Shown: positions 34,236 through 48,605, counted from the stretch's first letter. The stretch is 64,000 bases of DNA from Rhinopithecus roxellana (GCF_007565055.1 NC_044564.1:80248563-80312562); one strand, 5' to 3'. The notes: generated by a model from the letters alone, not told the origin. A program made the numbers and translations.

Positions 34236-35498
34236 CAATGTTATCAATAATAATATACACTCTTAACATGCTACTTTTTATCCTTTATTTTCAGAAGTTA
34301 TTGTTATTTCTTGATTCGGTAAATCTGAGCCCTTGTCAGTGGGAATGGTGAAGTTTCTGTATTGCAGAACAACTTATTTCCTCTCACTTGATAGCTGCCA
34401 TGTTCCTCACATTGTCTCAATGGGCTGGAAATACATGGTCCCTCCACCTCATCCTGACCACCTTGAAGCTTGTGATCAAAGCCACTGAACTTGCTCATCT
34501 TCCATCGATCTAGCATAATCTGACATGTCTTGATTTGCTTCTCTTGGAAAAGGAGTAAGCTAGAAAAACCGGAAATAAACTGGAGAAATAACTACATGCA
34601 CAGTAGCAGGCTTGTGAAGGAGACAACATTGTGTCACCATCTACAGTGGTCTATCAACATTTAAAATTGTTATTTTTTTTTACATATTTTATTACTCCAT
34701 TTGTTCCATCAGAATAATGTGTACAGTGTCAATATGCAATTACAACTAAAAGTATATTACATAGAAAGCAGTATTCAGAACTGTCAGAGAAACTTGAAGT
34801 AATACATTCTGAAAGCAAATCTGAAACAAAAATTTAAGAATACACAAGGCAAAATTGCACCTGATTCTGCCTGATGACAATGTTACTTATTGTTGGCAAC
34901 ATTTTTAAAGATGAAATCCTGTGGCTATAATTCCTTTTGTGATTCTCTGTTAACCCAGAAGGGGGAAAAAAAAAAACCATGATTATGGGTTATGATTTAC
35001 TACCTCACATTACTAAGGGCATCTGAATTCAAAAAAGGAGAGATTCTACCTGACCTCACATATAATTAATTCTCCTGATCTGTGCAAATGGTTACAAAGT
35101 AATTTGAGGATATATATCACAATTTTGATATTATTAAGCCAGACAGAGTGAGATAGAACATTACAGAGAAAATACATGATTTTATAATTTGGGGAAATTT
35201 TTTTCTTTCATTCAAGGATCCAAGGGAATGTTTATTTTTCATTTTACCTTGACTATCTCATTATGATTATTATGTTTACCACCAGAGTATGGAATGAAAC
35301 AAATTAAGGAACCCCTTATTTCACAGGTTCTCTGGAGAGTCATCAAAGCTAATTCTGAGTGACAGATCCTGGATCTGCTCCATAATTCACTTTGAATTGC
35401 ACATGTCTCTCCATTATGTTGTTATGCATATTCAAGCATATCCAGTTTATAATATAAAATTGCAAATACTGGAATGCTTGGCCATTTTAAACTGGGCT
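34236..35498. other. Unassigned sequence
   Basis: No repeat or exon recognised. The minus-strand open frame at 34304-34516 is unsupported. A poly-T run lies at about 34671-34680. Confidence 0.4.
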
Positions 35499-35499
35499 T

Positions 35500-35597
35500 C
35501 AGAGGAGCATACTGGTAACAGCACAAATTTTAAACAAGGTCCAAATCCCTAACACTTATTAGCTATTTGTCCTTGGGCAACTATTATATTTAATTAA
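35500..35597 (+). mobile_element. MIR, sense
   Basis: The aggagcatactggtaacagc, aaacaaggtccaaatcccta and tagctatttgtccttgggca blocks match the MIR 5' half and core. Confidence 0.7.
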
Positions 35598-35599
35598 TA

Positions 35600-36300
35600 T
35601 CCACCATGCTGGACAAGCTTTGGCTTTTTCTTTTTGCTCCTCACCACATTCAATCAATAACTAAGCCTTATAATTTCTATTTCCTGAACCTCTTTTGCCT
35701 CTATTCACTAATCTTGAACCCTTTTGTTATTACATGCTCCAAAACACTGTTATTTTTCTCCTTTACCTCTGCAAAAGCCTTCAAATTGGTTTTCCTTCAC
35801 CTACTTATGCTGTTTTCTAATCCATTCCCTACAGAGCAGCCAGAATGATCTTTTTACAGTGCAAATCTGATTATATTTTACTGTTAATTAAAACAAACAA
35901 AATACAAATAGGCAAATAGGCTTTCTGCCTTCCCATTCCCCTTAGGCTAAAATCTAAAATTAATAGGTGGCCTGCAGGAAGACCATAAATGATAGGAAGA
36001 ATCTATGCTCCCTCTCACTCTCTGCCATGGAGTCACACTGGATGCCTTTTATTTTTCTAAAAAGTGCCAGACTCCTTCTCTATCTCAGGATAGGTGTTCC
36101 TTTCTCTGCCTTAAAGAATCTGCCCTCCAGCTCACTACCCCACTGTCAATATCCCTTTGGATATCTAACTCTTATCAGGACTTAGATTAACTGTCACTTC
36201 CTTAGAGAATCCTTTCCTGCCCCTCCATCCTAGGTCAGGTTTGCCTGATATCTATCCCCATATGACTCTGAATTTTCCTGTATTACTTTTCATAATTGCA
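35600..36300 (+). mobile_element. L2 element, long 3' fragment
   Basis: An extended match to the end of the L2 ORF and its 3' UTR: cattccctacagagcagcca, gaatgatctttttacagtgc, ccccttaggctaaaatctaa, ggcctgcaggaagaccataa, gatgccttttatttttct, gattaactgtcacttcctta, gagaatcctttcctgcccct. About 700 bp. The three overlapping open frames between 35606 and 36190 are remnants without start or domain support. Confidence 0.88.
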
Positions 36301-36302
36301 AC

Positions 36303-36662
36303 TGTTAGGTCTGGATGGTTGTGTCCCTAAAAATTCATATGCTGAAACCCAATCTACAATGCAATAGTATTAAGAGGTGGAGACTTTAGAAAATGATTAG
36401 TCATGAGGGCTGTGTCCTTATGAGTGGAATTAGTTGCTTATAAAACTCAAAGGTATCTTGTTTGTCCTTCCACCGTGTAAGGACACAACTAGAAGGTATC
36501 ATGTGTGAACTAGAAGAGTGAGCCATCACCAGACATTGAATTTACTAGTGCCTTAATCTTGGACTTCCCAGTTTCTAGAACTGTAAGAAACATCTCTGCT
36601 GCTTATAAGCCACACAGTTTATTGTATTTCATTATAGCAGCCCAGATGGACGAAGATAGCAA
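36303..36662 (+). mobile_element. MaLR/MLT1-like LTR, sense
   Basis: It starts gttaggtctggatggttgtg, continues attcatatgctgaaacccaa, gtcatgagggctgtgtcctt, ccaccgtgtaaggacacaac and cttggacttcccagtttcta, and ends tatagcagcccagatggacg. Nearly full length. Confidence 0.85.
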
Positions 36663-36683
36663 CCAACTGATTTTTCCTCTAAT

Positions 36684-36740
36684 GAGTTTGAGGTCAGCCT
36701 GGGGAACATAGTGAGATTTCATCTCTAAAAAAATTAAACT
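36684..36740 (+). mobile_element. Alu/FLAM fragment
   Basis: gagtttgaggtcagcctggg, gaacatagtgagatttcatc and tctaaaaaaat match the left-monomer middle of an old AluJ or FLAM, truncated on the left. Confidence 0.75.
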
Positions 36741-38132
36741 AATAGACGTTTCAAAATATTGAAATGGCTAGCTTTTGCTATTTTGAAATGATTAATAGGA
36801 TCTTCTCTCAGTATTCATTAAAGTCTAAATGCACAGCTAACATGGGAGAACTATATATGTTGCCAAAAATGCAAACAACTTTATAACACAAAACTTTACA
36901 TTACTTGCTTGATATAGGAATTCACCTCTTTTTATTGTGATGCACTGGGCATATTGGGAAAAATTTTTAAATAAGAACACACATTGATTACAGTAAGGCA
37001 GTGAAATGTCCTTTGACATCTTTGTGGATAAAATGGAGGATTATGGTCATAGTGGATAATTTATAATTTGCTGATTCTAATTGATGCCAGTTAGAAGAGA
37101 AGTCTCTATTTCTGTCTTTGTGCCACTCAGTTTTATCAATGAATTGCTAAGCTTCTCTGTGGATCACACTACCTAGAGCTTCGAATGAAAGGGGTATGTG
37201 CAGTGAGAGAGACAGCTAGTCTTTTTTACTGGCAAAACCGATTAAGATCGAAAAATATCTTGAAAAGATAGAATAAAGGACAAGTATAACCAGCATTAAA
37301 ATGCTGTATGAGTTTGAAAGTTGTGGACCTACAAAATGGAGAATACTTGCCGGGTTGACAGCAGGTGGTACAAAAAACCTTGCAGCATTTAATAGTCAAG
37401 GACATGACTGGTACTAAAAGTTAAACAACAGCATATCCCATAACACATTTTAAAACTGCTGTAACACATTTTTAGATTTTGTTAATAGACAGTAGAATCA
37501 GAAAGCATTCTGATGTTTAAATTTCAAGGCTCATATTTTGAACTCTTACTGATTAGACAAAATGCAGGCAGAAGAGGACGTTTGTTAAAAAATACATATT
37601 GCATACTTACTACCTATATAAACCTATTTGCTAAAGGCAATTCCGGGGGAGGGACAAGCAGTTATTGATGCCCAAGAACATACAGTTTTCAAAAAGGAGA
37701 TGATCAGATGCAGAAAAATGTAATAGAAACGAGAAAATGGAAAGACCTAGAAAAGAAAGTAAATCTAAAAGTGCTATGGAAATTGAAAAGAAAGTGATTT
37801 ATTTCCTTCTGATCATAAAGATTAGGTGGAAGGAGCATTTAAGCTAGCCCTGAGTGACTGGTAGCATTCTGCATCTGGGGAAAACAGTACAGCAAATAGA
37901 GGAAAGAGTGTGATGAGAGAGTGTGGCCACAATACCTAGGGTAAGTTTGGGAATGTTAAGTTATCCAGTTCGATTAAAATGTGGGACAAGTCAGGGATGT
38001 ATCAAGAGAACAAAGAAAAGCATTACCACCAGATTGGTACCACATAGTGAAGGGCCATAAGTTATCACATCAAGGAGCTAGGCTTGATTCTGTTGGCAAC
38101 GACAATCCGACAATCCATTCCGCCTATGTATT

Positions 38133-38171
<39 letters not shown>

Positions 38172-39283
38172 TGGGAAGGTAGATTTTATTTGGTTGTTTT
38201 AATATTAGCCTTGTCTATAACAAACAGTTTTCTTGTAGCCTACGAATCAAGGCATCACGCCACAGCCTGTCTATGGGATGCTGTTGTTGGATTTTGCACT
38301 AGCTGTCTCCACTATATTCCAAAGTTTACTTACAGGGAAGCACTGGCTGGATTAACAAAGCATCTCAAAGTTCTATGGTAGACAAGGTAGACTAATTTCT
38401 TACTTCATGCATATTCTGCCATAGTATCCACAAATAGTTTGTTTTTAAGCAAAGCACAGAAGTGCATTTCTTTCTTTCTTTTTTTTTTTTTTTAAAAAAA
38501 AGTGGTTATGAGCAATGTTTAAAATAAATATCCATAAAGCCAGCAAAGGAGTTTAATATTTAATAGTTGGCCTGTTGCCAAGGTTCTTTTGAATATTGAG
38601 TGTTGCTACTTAAAGTAGGAATAACAAAGTAAAATGCTATTTTATATAATACTACTCAATACCCAACAAGTTACTGGTCTACTAAAGAGTAAAACCAACA
38701 AACCAAAATCCCAAGGTTTTCTTTTTTTTTTCTCCCTTTGAAGAATCAGTTCTTTATTACCATAGGACAAGTCTGGAAAATGGAGATCAGCTAGAATATT
38801 TATAAAAGGCAGACTTGAAATGTTTCGACTGCCATTTCTTACCTGATTTTCTTTGCTTTGATTACTAGTCCCCACCTATTGGTTCAATATTATCTACTTT
38901 ATGAATCCATCCTGAGACTGACTGTACAGAAGAAAACTTGGTGACACCATCCACTGGGACTTGAAATTAAGTCACCAAATCAGGCTAAATTATCCAGCAA
39001 TTTCTGCCTTTCTTAGAGTTGACTAAGGCCAAATCTCATTTCTTTATCCCCTGGTCCTTGCGTTGCAGGAAGGAGGGAGTACTAGAATGTTCTTGGATTC
39101 ATAGGCACACCATTCCACAGTATTCATGCATCACACTATAACTTAGACTCCCTTCTTGAGATGCCTTCTTGCAACGATCAGTCTTGTGGATTAGATTTCC
39201 CTGTATGCAAGATGTCTGAAACACATCTGAACTTGTATACCCTTTGAACATTGTTCTTTGGAATGTCAACTATTCTCTCTCAT
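36741..39283. other. Long unassigned stretch with a (GT)n
   Basis: About 2.5 kb without recognised interspersed repeats, containing the (GT)n at 38136-38165 and a T-rich then A-rich run at about 38466-38502. Open frames are unsupported; two of them run through the (GT)n. Confidence 0.4.
38136..38165. repeat. (GT)n microsatellite
   Basis: About 15 GT units followed by tatgtg. Confidence 0.97.
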
Positions 39284-39284
39284 A

Positions 39285-39476
39285 GTGCTTCTGAAATGTA
39301 ATCTGTGGACCACTTGTAACAGATTTAAGGACATTCCTTAAAATCAGACCCCTAAGTCCAATCTAAGACCCATCAAACAGATAGGGCATTGGGTCCTGTG
39401 AATCTGCATACTCACAAACTTTCTAGATGAATCCTCTGTTCATTAAAGTCTGAGTGTAAGTGCTTTATAAGAAGTG
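39285..39476 (+). mobile_element. MER5A-like hAT DNA transposon
   Basis: The tagtgcttctgaaatgtaat, ctgtggaccacttgtaacag, aaaatcagacccctaagtcc and gggtcctgtgaatctgcata blocks fit MER5A, with diverged inverted ends. Confidence 0.65.
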
Positions 39477-42268
39477 TTCTATTTAACAAATCATCATAGT
39501 TTTAAAGACAGTAAAAAAGAGTGGGCTCTTTGAGCTGCAGAGAACAATTAAAGCAGTTTTCGGGGAGGCCAAGGCCACAATCCTTGTTGCTAAACATCTA
39601 GAGTAGTAGCATTAATTACAAAGATTTGATTAGATTCCTCTTTGATCCTTTTAACTTTGAGGCTCAGAAAATGACCAAATAAAAATAGTACTTAATCACT
39701 GAAGTCTGATCAGTCACACTGGAATTAAACATTTCTCTACCTAATTAGTTTCCTTATCAAATCAACCGAACCCAAGAACACTGTTTCTGCTACCATCAAT
39801 CCATGCTGTATGTGAATACAGTAGAGTGTTCCTGACGATGGGCTGAAGTACTACTATCAAAAACATAATCTTTATATTTTTATGACTTCTTAAATGTGTA
39901 TATTAACTTGGCTGGAAGAGATTCCTCATGTTTCTATTTTATACTCTTTTGTCATTATAAAAATACAAGTTAAACCACATAAAATTAATGATTAATAGTT
40001 GTATTTAAATGGCCCATTCTCCTCATTGATTTTATCACTTAATTGTGGTGAACAGTATACATGAGTCTGAGTCCTTTCCTTCGTTTTGAATAGAAATAGT
40101 CCTAATTTTTTTTCATTGTTTAAATTGGTAGAGTAGTTTAAAAGACTACAACCGTATTTTCAAAGTTAAAAAAGATAAAATTTTTGAATGCGTGTCAAAT
40201 TGTTTAACAAAAATACAGTTCCATATAACTAACCAATAAGGATCAATTATTAGTTCTAATTCTTCAATATTTCCCTGTGTTTATGAGAACTCTACTTGGG
40301 AATAATGTTTCAATAATTCACTTACGATGTTCTTTATGAACATTATTCTCAATAACATTCTCTCTCTAGATTTTAAAATAACTATCTGAAGAAAACAATT
40401 ATTTCATAGAACAGAAAGAGAGAAGAAGAGAAATAAATCGCAGTAGAATGCTTATCTCACTTCTCAGGCTACAGTCTAACACCAGGAAAATAATGTTTAA
40501 ACGATGGCATTGAATGTGTACACAAACAAGTTTGATAAAGTTTTACTTTTTTTAATTGAATCAACTTGTGGGTTCAATAAAACAACTGAAGAAATTCAGC
40601 CAAACCAATTAACAACCACCAAATACACAAATTCTGGTTGTTTTAATAAAATTTTTACCTTGCCACCAATTGGGTTAGTATTGAGTAGAAAATGTTCTTA
40701 GTGTATTTTTAAACCAATTATTCATTAAAATATATTATGGGAACAATACTGACAATCTATTTGGAATGAAAGCTAACTAAATTTCAGATAGTAAATCTAA
40801 GTATCTATGTTTGTACCTTGGCTACATTTTGCCATCAGTCTGCATGAATATTTTGGTGTTATATCTTATACTATAAAGAGATTTAGCTACACCCAGTAGC
40901 TTATTAAATATTTTAAATATAGGCTTTAAGATAGTTGAAATAATTGTACTCTCCTTTAAAAAATTCCAACTGAATATGTGCATAATTATGATCAGCATGA
41001 AGTATTTATCAACATTAAGTACTATAAAAATGTAAAATTTTCGTGTATATTACTTTTAAAGGTTCTTGACCAATAAAATATACTGCAATAGAATATTGAG
41101 CATATGAGAAACTCTAACATTGAAATAGGTAGAGTACACCAAAAAATAAATTCTCACTTTATTTACATGTTTTACTTATTTATCCAACATTCATGTGCAC
41201 TAGTTCAAACAAAATCACAGCAAATAAGATGGATGAAAAGTGACACTTTTTTAGTCTTTTCACTGAGATATGATTTAGAATATTTTCATGTGTAAACTAA
41301 GTCAATATTCAGACAATTACTCACATTTTACTAAGCAAAAGAATAGCAAATTTTACTGAGTGCACAGTCCCTGATCTCAAGGACTCACACATCTTAAGAA
41401 AATGATCATAGTAAGCAAAATAATAGAACAGGTTTCACAAACTACCTTGAGTAGAAGGCTTATGTCCCATGGGATGTTAAATGATGTGTGAAACATGTAT
41501 TCCATAGAGAAATACATATGGGAAACTCTGCATATTATGAGGTCTGCTCTTAAAGACTCATGATAAACACGAAAACTGAACAGGCTCTGACTATTCCTAG
41601 AATAAAAAAAAAAACAAAACAAAAAAAAAAAAAACACTTGCTTAATTTTATTAAATACATAATTTTCCAATTTTTTTGACCCTAGAATATTCTTTATCCC
41701 CTACCCCCTTCAATACACTCTTACCATTCTGCAGGGTTAGTTCCCTCGGAACATGGTTTGGGGATAATAGCAATAAAAGTATAAATTAGGGAAAGCGATT
41801 GTATACAAGAAGTGATTACATCTGTTGGTCAAGGAAGGTCTTAAATATAGAAATGCCTGGGATGGGTCTCGAAGAATTAGTAGAAATTTGCTAGATCCAA
41901 AAGAAAGAAGTACAGGCTAGACAAAATGTAAGAACATACGTACAAACATGGGTAAGAGCTAAGAGCTGTGAAAAAAGTGAAATGTACTGAGTTGGAGGAG
42001 AGCAGTAAGAGTGAACCCTGAAAGAATAGGCACGAGACAGATAATCACAGGTCTTGTATATCTTGCTTAAGGAGGAGTTTAGATGTTAAACTTTATTGTG
42101 CAAAACTTAAAAAGCCATGCATATTTGCCAAATATATAAAATTGGGGAAAGTTTAGAATTAGCATTAAGATCAATGACTCTGATAAAAAGATAATAGATT
42201 TGAGTAGGATGATACTGGAATAAGAACTCGAATGGAAATATATAATGTACCATAAAGTTTTGAAATGG
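39477..42268. other. Long unassigned AT-rich stretch
   Basis: No repeat family or exon recognised over about 2.8 kb. It contains an A-rich tract at 41601-41635. Open frames at 40504-40701, 41104-41295 and 41377-41670 are unsupported. Confidence 0.4.
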
Positions 42269-42269
42269 T

Positions 42270-42437
42270 TGTTACCAAACATTTTTATTTATTCAATATT
42301 TTCTCAGCATCTTCTGTGTTCCAACAACTATGCTAGTCACTGGGGATATGAGAGGGAATAATAAAGAGTCCTTACTCTCAAGAAATTCAATTTATTGTGA
42401 ACGATGCTCATACAAACAGATAAAATATAGTGAGGTG
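42270..42437 (-). mobile_element. L2 3' end, antisense
   Basis: The tttatttattcaatattttc, cttctgtgttccaacaacta, gctagtcactggggatatga and gtccttactctcaagaaatt blocks are a reversed L2 3' UTR. Confidence 0.75.
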
Positions 42438-44806
42438 CGTACAATTCCATCATTTGACACTCTGTACTGTATAGCAAATGTTCGGTTAATTTTTTTGGAT
42501 GTGTGAAATGGATGAATGTTGGAGGTAACATCAGTGTTCTATTAAAATACAAAGAAACCTGATGCAACATTCTGATCTATTTTGCTTGATAGTAAAATTT
42601 TAATACAGTCTTTTAAATTGTGAAATAAATAAAATATTCAGATACATTTTTAAGGTAAGACTCAAAGACAAAGAAATTTTGTGATTGTCTCTTCTTTGTC
42701 CTTAGGGATATTTAAGTTAAAAAAGTTTAAAACACTATATAGATTAGGAATCTCTACAAATTTTTCAAAAGAGGAGTAAAATAGTCTAATTCAGATTTAT
42801 AGAAAATCATACCAGATTTCTTGCTAATACTAGTATATAAATGTATATTGAGCCCTTTATTTCACTGATGCTCCTTTTGCTCAAGATCTTTTTGGAACTC
42901 CTCCTTGGCTACCACCTTCAGGACCCACAGTACTGACTCAAAAAGCTTCCTAGTTCTTTACTCAGTGTCAGTGTCCTTAGAGTTGTTTTTCTGATTAGTG
43001 CTTTAAAAAATAATCCTTTGGATGGCTCTTCTGAACCACATAGATATTGCATATGAATACTGACCCATGCCTTTAATTTTTGCTGCAGCTGCCTTGCAGT
43101 CTGTCTGCATTCATGGCTGGAATTGTGAAATGAGAAGATCGAAAGATTAAAATGGAGTTGGAAGTAGGCTTTTAATGAGACATGCTAAAATCAGTCTTGA
43201 GTAATGAGAGTGTCACTGTAAATAGAGAACAACCGCTCACAGAGGTAACTTAGAAGGTAAGTAAGAGGCTGGAATGCACAAATCCTGTTAAGACATTAGT
43301 CATACTACTTCACTTTATTAACTCTCAGATTCTCAGGTTGTAAACAATAAAGATCAATATATACTGACACAAGCCACTTTTCCATTGCTTATATTTGTCT
43401 TCCTTTTATGACACTTTGCTAAAATTGTTTTTCAACTTTTGCACTTATTTTTAAGCTGTGTCTCTGTTACCTCTCCTGTAGAAATAAGCACACACATGCA
43501 TACAAACACATGACACCTTCAAACGGTGAACTCAAACAAAATTTCCAAAAGGGTTGAAATAACACCTGCAGAATAATGTATTTAAAAGATGAGTATACAG
43601 GCAACAGATAGACATTAGAGGGCACAGTAGACATGAGGAAGTCTATACAAGAAAAGTAAGTCTCAAATATTGCATTTACACAGATTGTTGATATTTAGGA
43701 TACATACATATACATATTATATATATACACACACAATGTACATATATATTCTGTATTGTATACGTTTTGATAATTGAAACTGCAAGATAAAGACATTTGA
43801 ATGAAATAAGATGAAAGTGTGGGAAGCAATACTGCAAAAGGAATCAATTCAAAGCAGCAAATTATTACAGCTAATTCCTTTAAATAGGTTTTTGCACTTG
43901 ACAGATATCATAGAAAATGGATTTTTCCCTCAAAATAAAGGATGACAAACATTTCTGAAACTTCTGTTTTCCTTAAGGACAATTTTAATATAGATGAAAG
44001 AGCTTTAGATAAATGAGTTAACAAAAAATACTACTTAACCATCTGCTAGAATATAATGTGATACATTTTTGACACCTCTTAGCCTCTTTAGCTGAATTTC
44101 AGAATGCAGCCATTAGTATTAAGAACAGGTACTAAGGATTTTCTAAGTCATTTTGTTATTCTCATCAATATTTCTAGTATTCTTTTAGATCCCTTCACTC
44201 ACTTTCTCTGTTGCTTTCTATTTCCTGAAGTTTTAAATAAAATTTCCCTTCTGTTTGTCTTGTAGGAAAAATCATCATGCTTGCCACATAGAATATAAGT
44301 GGTAGGAGAAACACAGTGGGAGACACTGGTTAAGGGACAAAAGACATTAACATTTTAGGTGATTGTGAGTTCATAATTTTTCCAGAACACAAGTATTGCA
44401 TGCCTACTCTTATATACTAGATTATTAAAATAGTTATATCTTTGCCCTACCTGATAAACACTATTGGTATAAGTGAATATACTTTTAATATTAATCCAAT
44501 ATATTTCATAAGAAATATTTGATTTGCAAAGTAATTTGGGCATTAAGATGATTCCCTATCTAAATACCTGCATAGCGACAATGAGGACAAATCTACCCTC
44601 TCTCTAATGTAGTTTCAGGCAAGCTATACTCATATAATAAACAACCAGAACATACAATCAAAACCAATGCATGAGTGTAGGATGCAACTAAAGTCAAGAG
44701 CCAAAGAGTAAAAGATAGGTATGGGTTTTGAGAAGGGACCACACTAAGTGTAATGTATTTCATTTGTAAATCTGTGCTTTTGCGACAGTCTGGGAGAATA
44801 GGCCAC
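42438..44806. other. Long unassigned AT-rich stretch
   Basis: Nothing recognised apart from a TA/CA-rich patch at about 43697-43760. Confidence 0.4.
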
Positions 44807-44809
44807 GCT

Positions 44810-45182
44810 ACTGTCTTGCTTACAACCCAGCAATAGCATTCTACTATTCATAGGGACAGGTGCAAACTACTTACGTAAAATATTATGGACTTCACTAGAC
44901 AGCCTTTATCTAATTCTGAAATCATATCTCCCACCTTCCCCTGCCTTGAAATGAATACTCTTGAAGTACGAACCATTTTGCAGTTCTTCACCTACACCAT
45001 GGTATCCCAGTTGCTATATTCTGATCATGATGCCCTCTGTATCAGGAAGGCACTGTTTTCTCATTTGCCAGGTGGACATATACTTTTATAAGACTCAGTT
45101 CAGCATATTAGTAGTAGAACTACCTTCTATATTCCCATGAGTTCTCATGTATCTCATTTTTATCTCCTTCAAACTTTTTGTT
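44810..45182 (+). mobile_element. Possible L2 fragment, sense
   Basis: The ctcccaccttcccctgcctt, tcccagttgctatattctga, tctcatttgccaggtggaca and gactcagttcagcat blocks follow the L2 ORF end loosely. Confidence 0.5.
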
Positions 45183-45187
45183 TCTCA

Positions 45188-45415
45188 AATAATAACTAAC
45201 ATTTTTTAACCTGTTGATAATGGGTAGTAATTTTTGAGTGTTTATTTTATGCTGTGTTAAGTGTTTCATAAGCCATATGCTATTCAATCACCATATAAAC
45301 TTTATTGAGGTAAGTACTATTGTTATTGCCATTTTACACATGAGCAAAGTGAAAAAGACTTATCGAAGTCACATACTGGTTAGTTCTAAGACCAAGATTC
45401 AACACAAGGCAACGA
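45188..45415 (-). mobile_element. MIR, antisense
   Basis: The taactaacattttttaacct, tgagtgtttattttatgctg, gaggtaagtactattgttat, tgccattttacacatgagca and agtcacatactggttag blocks are in reversed MIR order. Confidence 0.82.
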
Positions 45416-46558
45416 CAGGGGCTGGCCTGGCTTGTCAGTCTACGAACACACTTCTTCCTCCAACCTGAGTTGCTTCTATACTGGATTGCCTCATTTACAG
45501 CCTTCCAAGACTTTTCTCCATTCTCTCTATGTCTTCTAACTCAGAGGCATGGTCGTGCATTTCTTACAAATCATAAAGACTTTCAAGAAAAGGAAGAGAA
45601 ATCAATATAAAACGTGGAAAGAGTACCAAAAGAGAAATTTGGGCTTGCAGAAGTCTCCCTTGATTTCAGAGCTTTGCACCATTCTGACTGTTCATTTTCC
45701 AGAGTACAGAAAAGAGACTGTTTCAGATATTTTTTGAGAAATTGCCCAGTAGTCTACCCATTGGAACAAGTGCCATCTCTCTTCATCCCAAACTATGACC
45801 TTGAAGGCCACATGAAGTTTTTTTTTTTTTTTTTTTTCTGACATGCATGACACAAACTGAACCTACAGACATAAAATATTTGTTAATTTGAAGCTTCTAG
45901 TTCAAGAAGTTCCTGTAAAAATATAAGAAATGAATTGGAACAAGGATTCTTTTTGGAGAAAACTCTTCTCTCATTATGAAAGATCACTGGTCTTGCTACA
46001 CACATATGCTATGAACCATTTTGTGTTCATTCCTCATGGAGTTTATTCAAAATAATATTTGACTACTTTTACTATACATGTTATCTTTTCCTCACCCCTC
46101 CACATTTGGAGAGCCTCCAGAACTTGGAAGCAAGAATCATTTTCTACAACTCATGAGGAGAGAGTACATTCCTGAAATTGCCAAAGTGCTATAAACTAGC
46201 CACTTAAATCATAAGTGAACATGATCACTTATAGAGCTAATTCCAGAAGCAAGACAGTCAAGTAGTGCACATCATGGAAATATGTAAACCTAGAGAGATT
46301 CAGGAGAAACCTTGACCCATCACAGTGGTTTATAAAAAGTGTTCATGAGCTCTGTGCATGACAGTCTTCTTGCATAGGCACAGCATATTTTCCTTGCATG
46401 GGACCAACTATATAGCTAATCACGTAGTACAATGAAAGAAAGCCTTTCAAACAGGACTGAAGTGCTGGCAAAGCACACAATGAAGCCTTGAGATAATTTA
46501 ATGTGACTAAACTATACGCCATAACCTTCAATCCACAATGATGTCACCATGTCACAAA
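45416..46558. other. Unassigned sequence
   Basis: No repeat recognised apart from a poly-T run at 45818-45837. Open frames at 45549-45841 and 46343-46531 are unsupported. Confidence 0.4.
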
Positions 46559-46561
46559 GTT

Positions 46562-46882
46562 TTTGCTTGTTTGTTTTAGAGATGGGGTCTCACTTTGTCC
46601 CCAGGTTGGAGTGCAGTGGTACGAACATCGCTCACTGCAGCCTGTAACTCCTGGGCTCAAGCAATTCTTCCTGCCTCAGCCTCACTAGTGGCTGGGACTA
46701 CAGGTCCATACCACTATGCCCAGCTAATTAAAACAAAAAACAAAACAAAACAAAAAAAACCCTAAGAGATGGGTTCTCACTATATTGCCCAAGTTGGTCT
46801 CCAACTCCTGGCTTAGGCAATCCTCCTCCCTCAGCCTCCCAATTAGCTGGAATTATAGGTAGGAGGCACTGTGACACACTGA
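46562..46882 (-). mobile_element. AluJ element, antisense
   Basis: An old, diverged dimeric Alu: gagatggggtctcactttgt, ggagtgcagtggtacgaaca, a long A/C-rich linker (46731-46761), then tctcactatattgcccaagt and cctcccaattagctgg. No clear flanking duplication was found. Confidence 0.9.
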
Positions 46883-48442
46883 AAGTTTTCATGTAAATAC
46901 TAGTTCCAGGAATATAAAACTACCTCCAACCAGAGAATGAGAGCAACATTGTATATGAATTTCATATTAATGGTTTCCTTTTCTCTCCTGTCATTGCTAC
47001 TTTCTTTACCCCTCATATAAAAAGTTACTGGGAGGCATAAATTTTCATTAATAACACAACTCAGCCAAAGCATTCTCACTGAAAAGAATTAGCAATCCAG
47101 GCAGGGTACCGGAAAGTGAATCTCAATGAGAATACTTCACAAGGAAAATTACAAAGGAGACTATAATTATCAATTTCTTTCAATGCTGTTCAGCTTAATA
47201 GTATGTAGAGAGAAAACTGTTGGGAAATTGACTTGATGTGGATTTATGAATTGGTAGGACTACTTTTAAGAGATCAACAACAAATTGCTCTTGTAGCCTT
47301 AGATCACAACATGAGCCACATATCGTAAATCTCAGGAGCATGCAAACAATTTGTCAGAAATCATTCTCTGAATGTTTTTTAAATTATATTTTCTTTTTAC
47401 TTAGGGAAGGATGATTTCTGCAGCTGGATTATATACTTCTTAAAGGCGCAAGCTCCTATATTTTTATATATACCAGGACTAACATAGTGACACTTGTTCA
47501 TAGCTCAAAATCTACTTGCTGATTAACTACATTTTCTGTGATTTTCATTCATCTTGTTATTTGTCTCATGACAATTTTTACCTCTGCTCATTTCTGCCCC
47601 AATACCTCACCATGAAAAATATCCTGCATTTTAGTTACATTAACTGAGTCACTGTTAATATACTTGGGTCTCTTTTTCTTTTCTTTTTTTTTTGCATATA
47701 GACATATACTGCCAAGATCTGGAGCAAACACTTGGTCATCCTCTCACTGATCTTGTTAGAACCTGAAGTTCCCCTTCCAAAATTCACTTGCCATTAGATG
47801 GGATCCTTGCTACTTGCTTCTCAGCTCTGCTGCTCTGCTGGTACCTGTCTGATGACCACTGACAGGCTAACCTAAATTTTGATAGACAAACTCCCATCAT
47901 CCCACATCCTGCTTCTGAAGCTTCCTAGATCAACTGTCCACTCTTGAAGGTTTGCCCTGGCTACAAATGTTAAAGTCATTGCTTACCTTGAACTTTGCTC
48001 AAAAACTACATACTCTAAAAATTGTAGAAGAGAAAGTCTACAAAAAGCTATGAAGCATCAAGTAGTACATGTGTATTCTTGTAGGATTTGAGATACAGGA
48101 GCAAGCTGTTAAAGATACATAGAGCCCAAATGTGAATTATGATTTTTGCATTACTAAATTGCAATGCAACATGATTTATTCAATAATTATCCATAAAATA
48201 AAATCTTGGCATCACTAAATGTATGTATACGCTTTATTACAACAATTCCAATAGTACTCTACAAAATTATTTTACATTCATTTGCAAAAAATAGATGATG
48301 CTTTAATTATGAAAATAATGATATTAGTAAACTCAAAAAGGCAATCAAAATATATTCCACCATGATGTTATAGCTCTTTCATCTGATCTTCTGGAAACAA
48401 GCATTTAAAAGGATGGGAAGGAGAAAACTTAAAACAAAAAAC
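46883..48442. other. Unassigned sequence
   Basis: No repeat or exon recognised over about 1.5 kb. There is a T-rich patch at about 47671-47692. Confidence 0.4.
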
Positions 48443-48444
48443 AA

Positions 48445-48605
48445 AAAACCTGTGCACGTGCTATTATTTTCTTGACTCTTCACAATAACCCCAAAAGTTA
48501 GGTAATTACATACTCATTGGTAAAGTTAAGGATTCTGGGCTAAAGAGATTTAATAACAAGTTGATAGTCAATATGGATAGTGATACGTTTCAGCTCTATG
48601 GTTAG
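48445..48605 (-). mobile_element. Possible MIR, antisense
   Basis: The ttgactcttcacaataaccc, caaaagttaggtaattacat and gggctaaagagatttaataa blocks resemble a reversed MIR middle, strongly diverged. Confidence 0.5.
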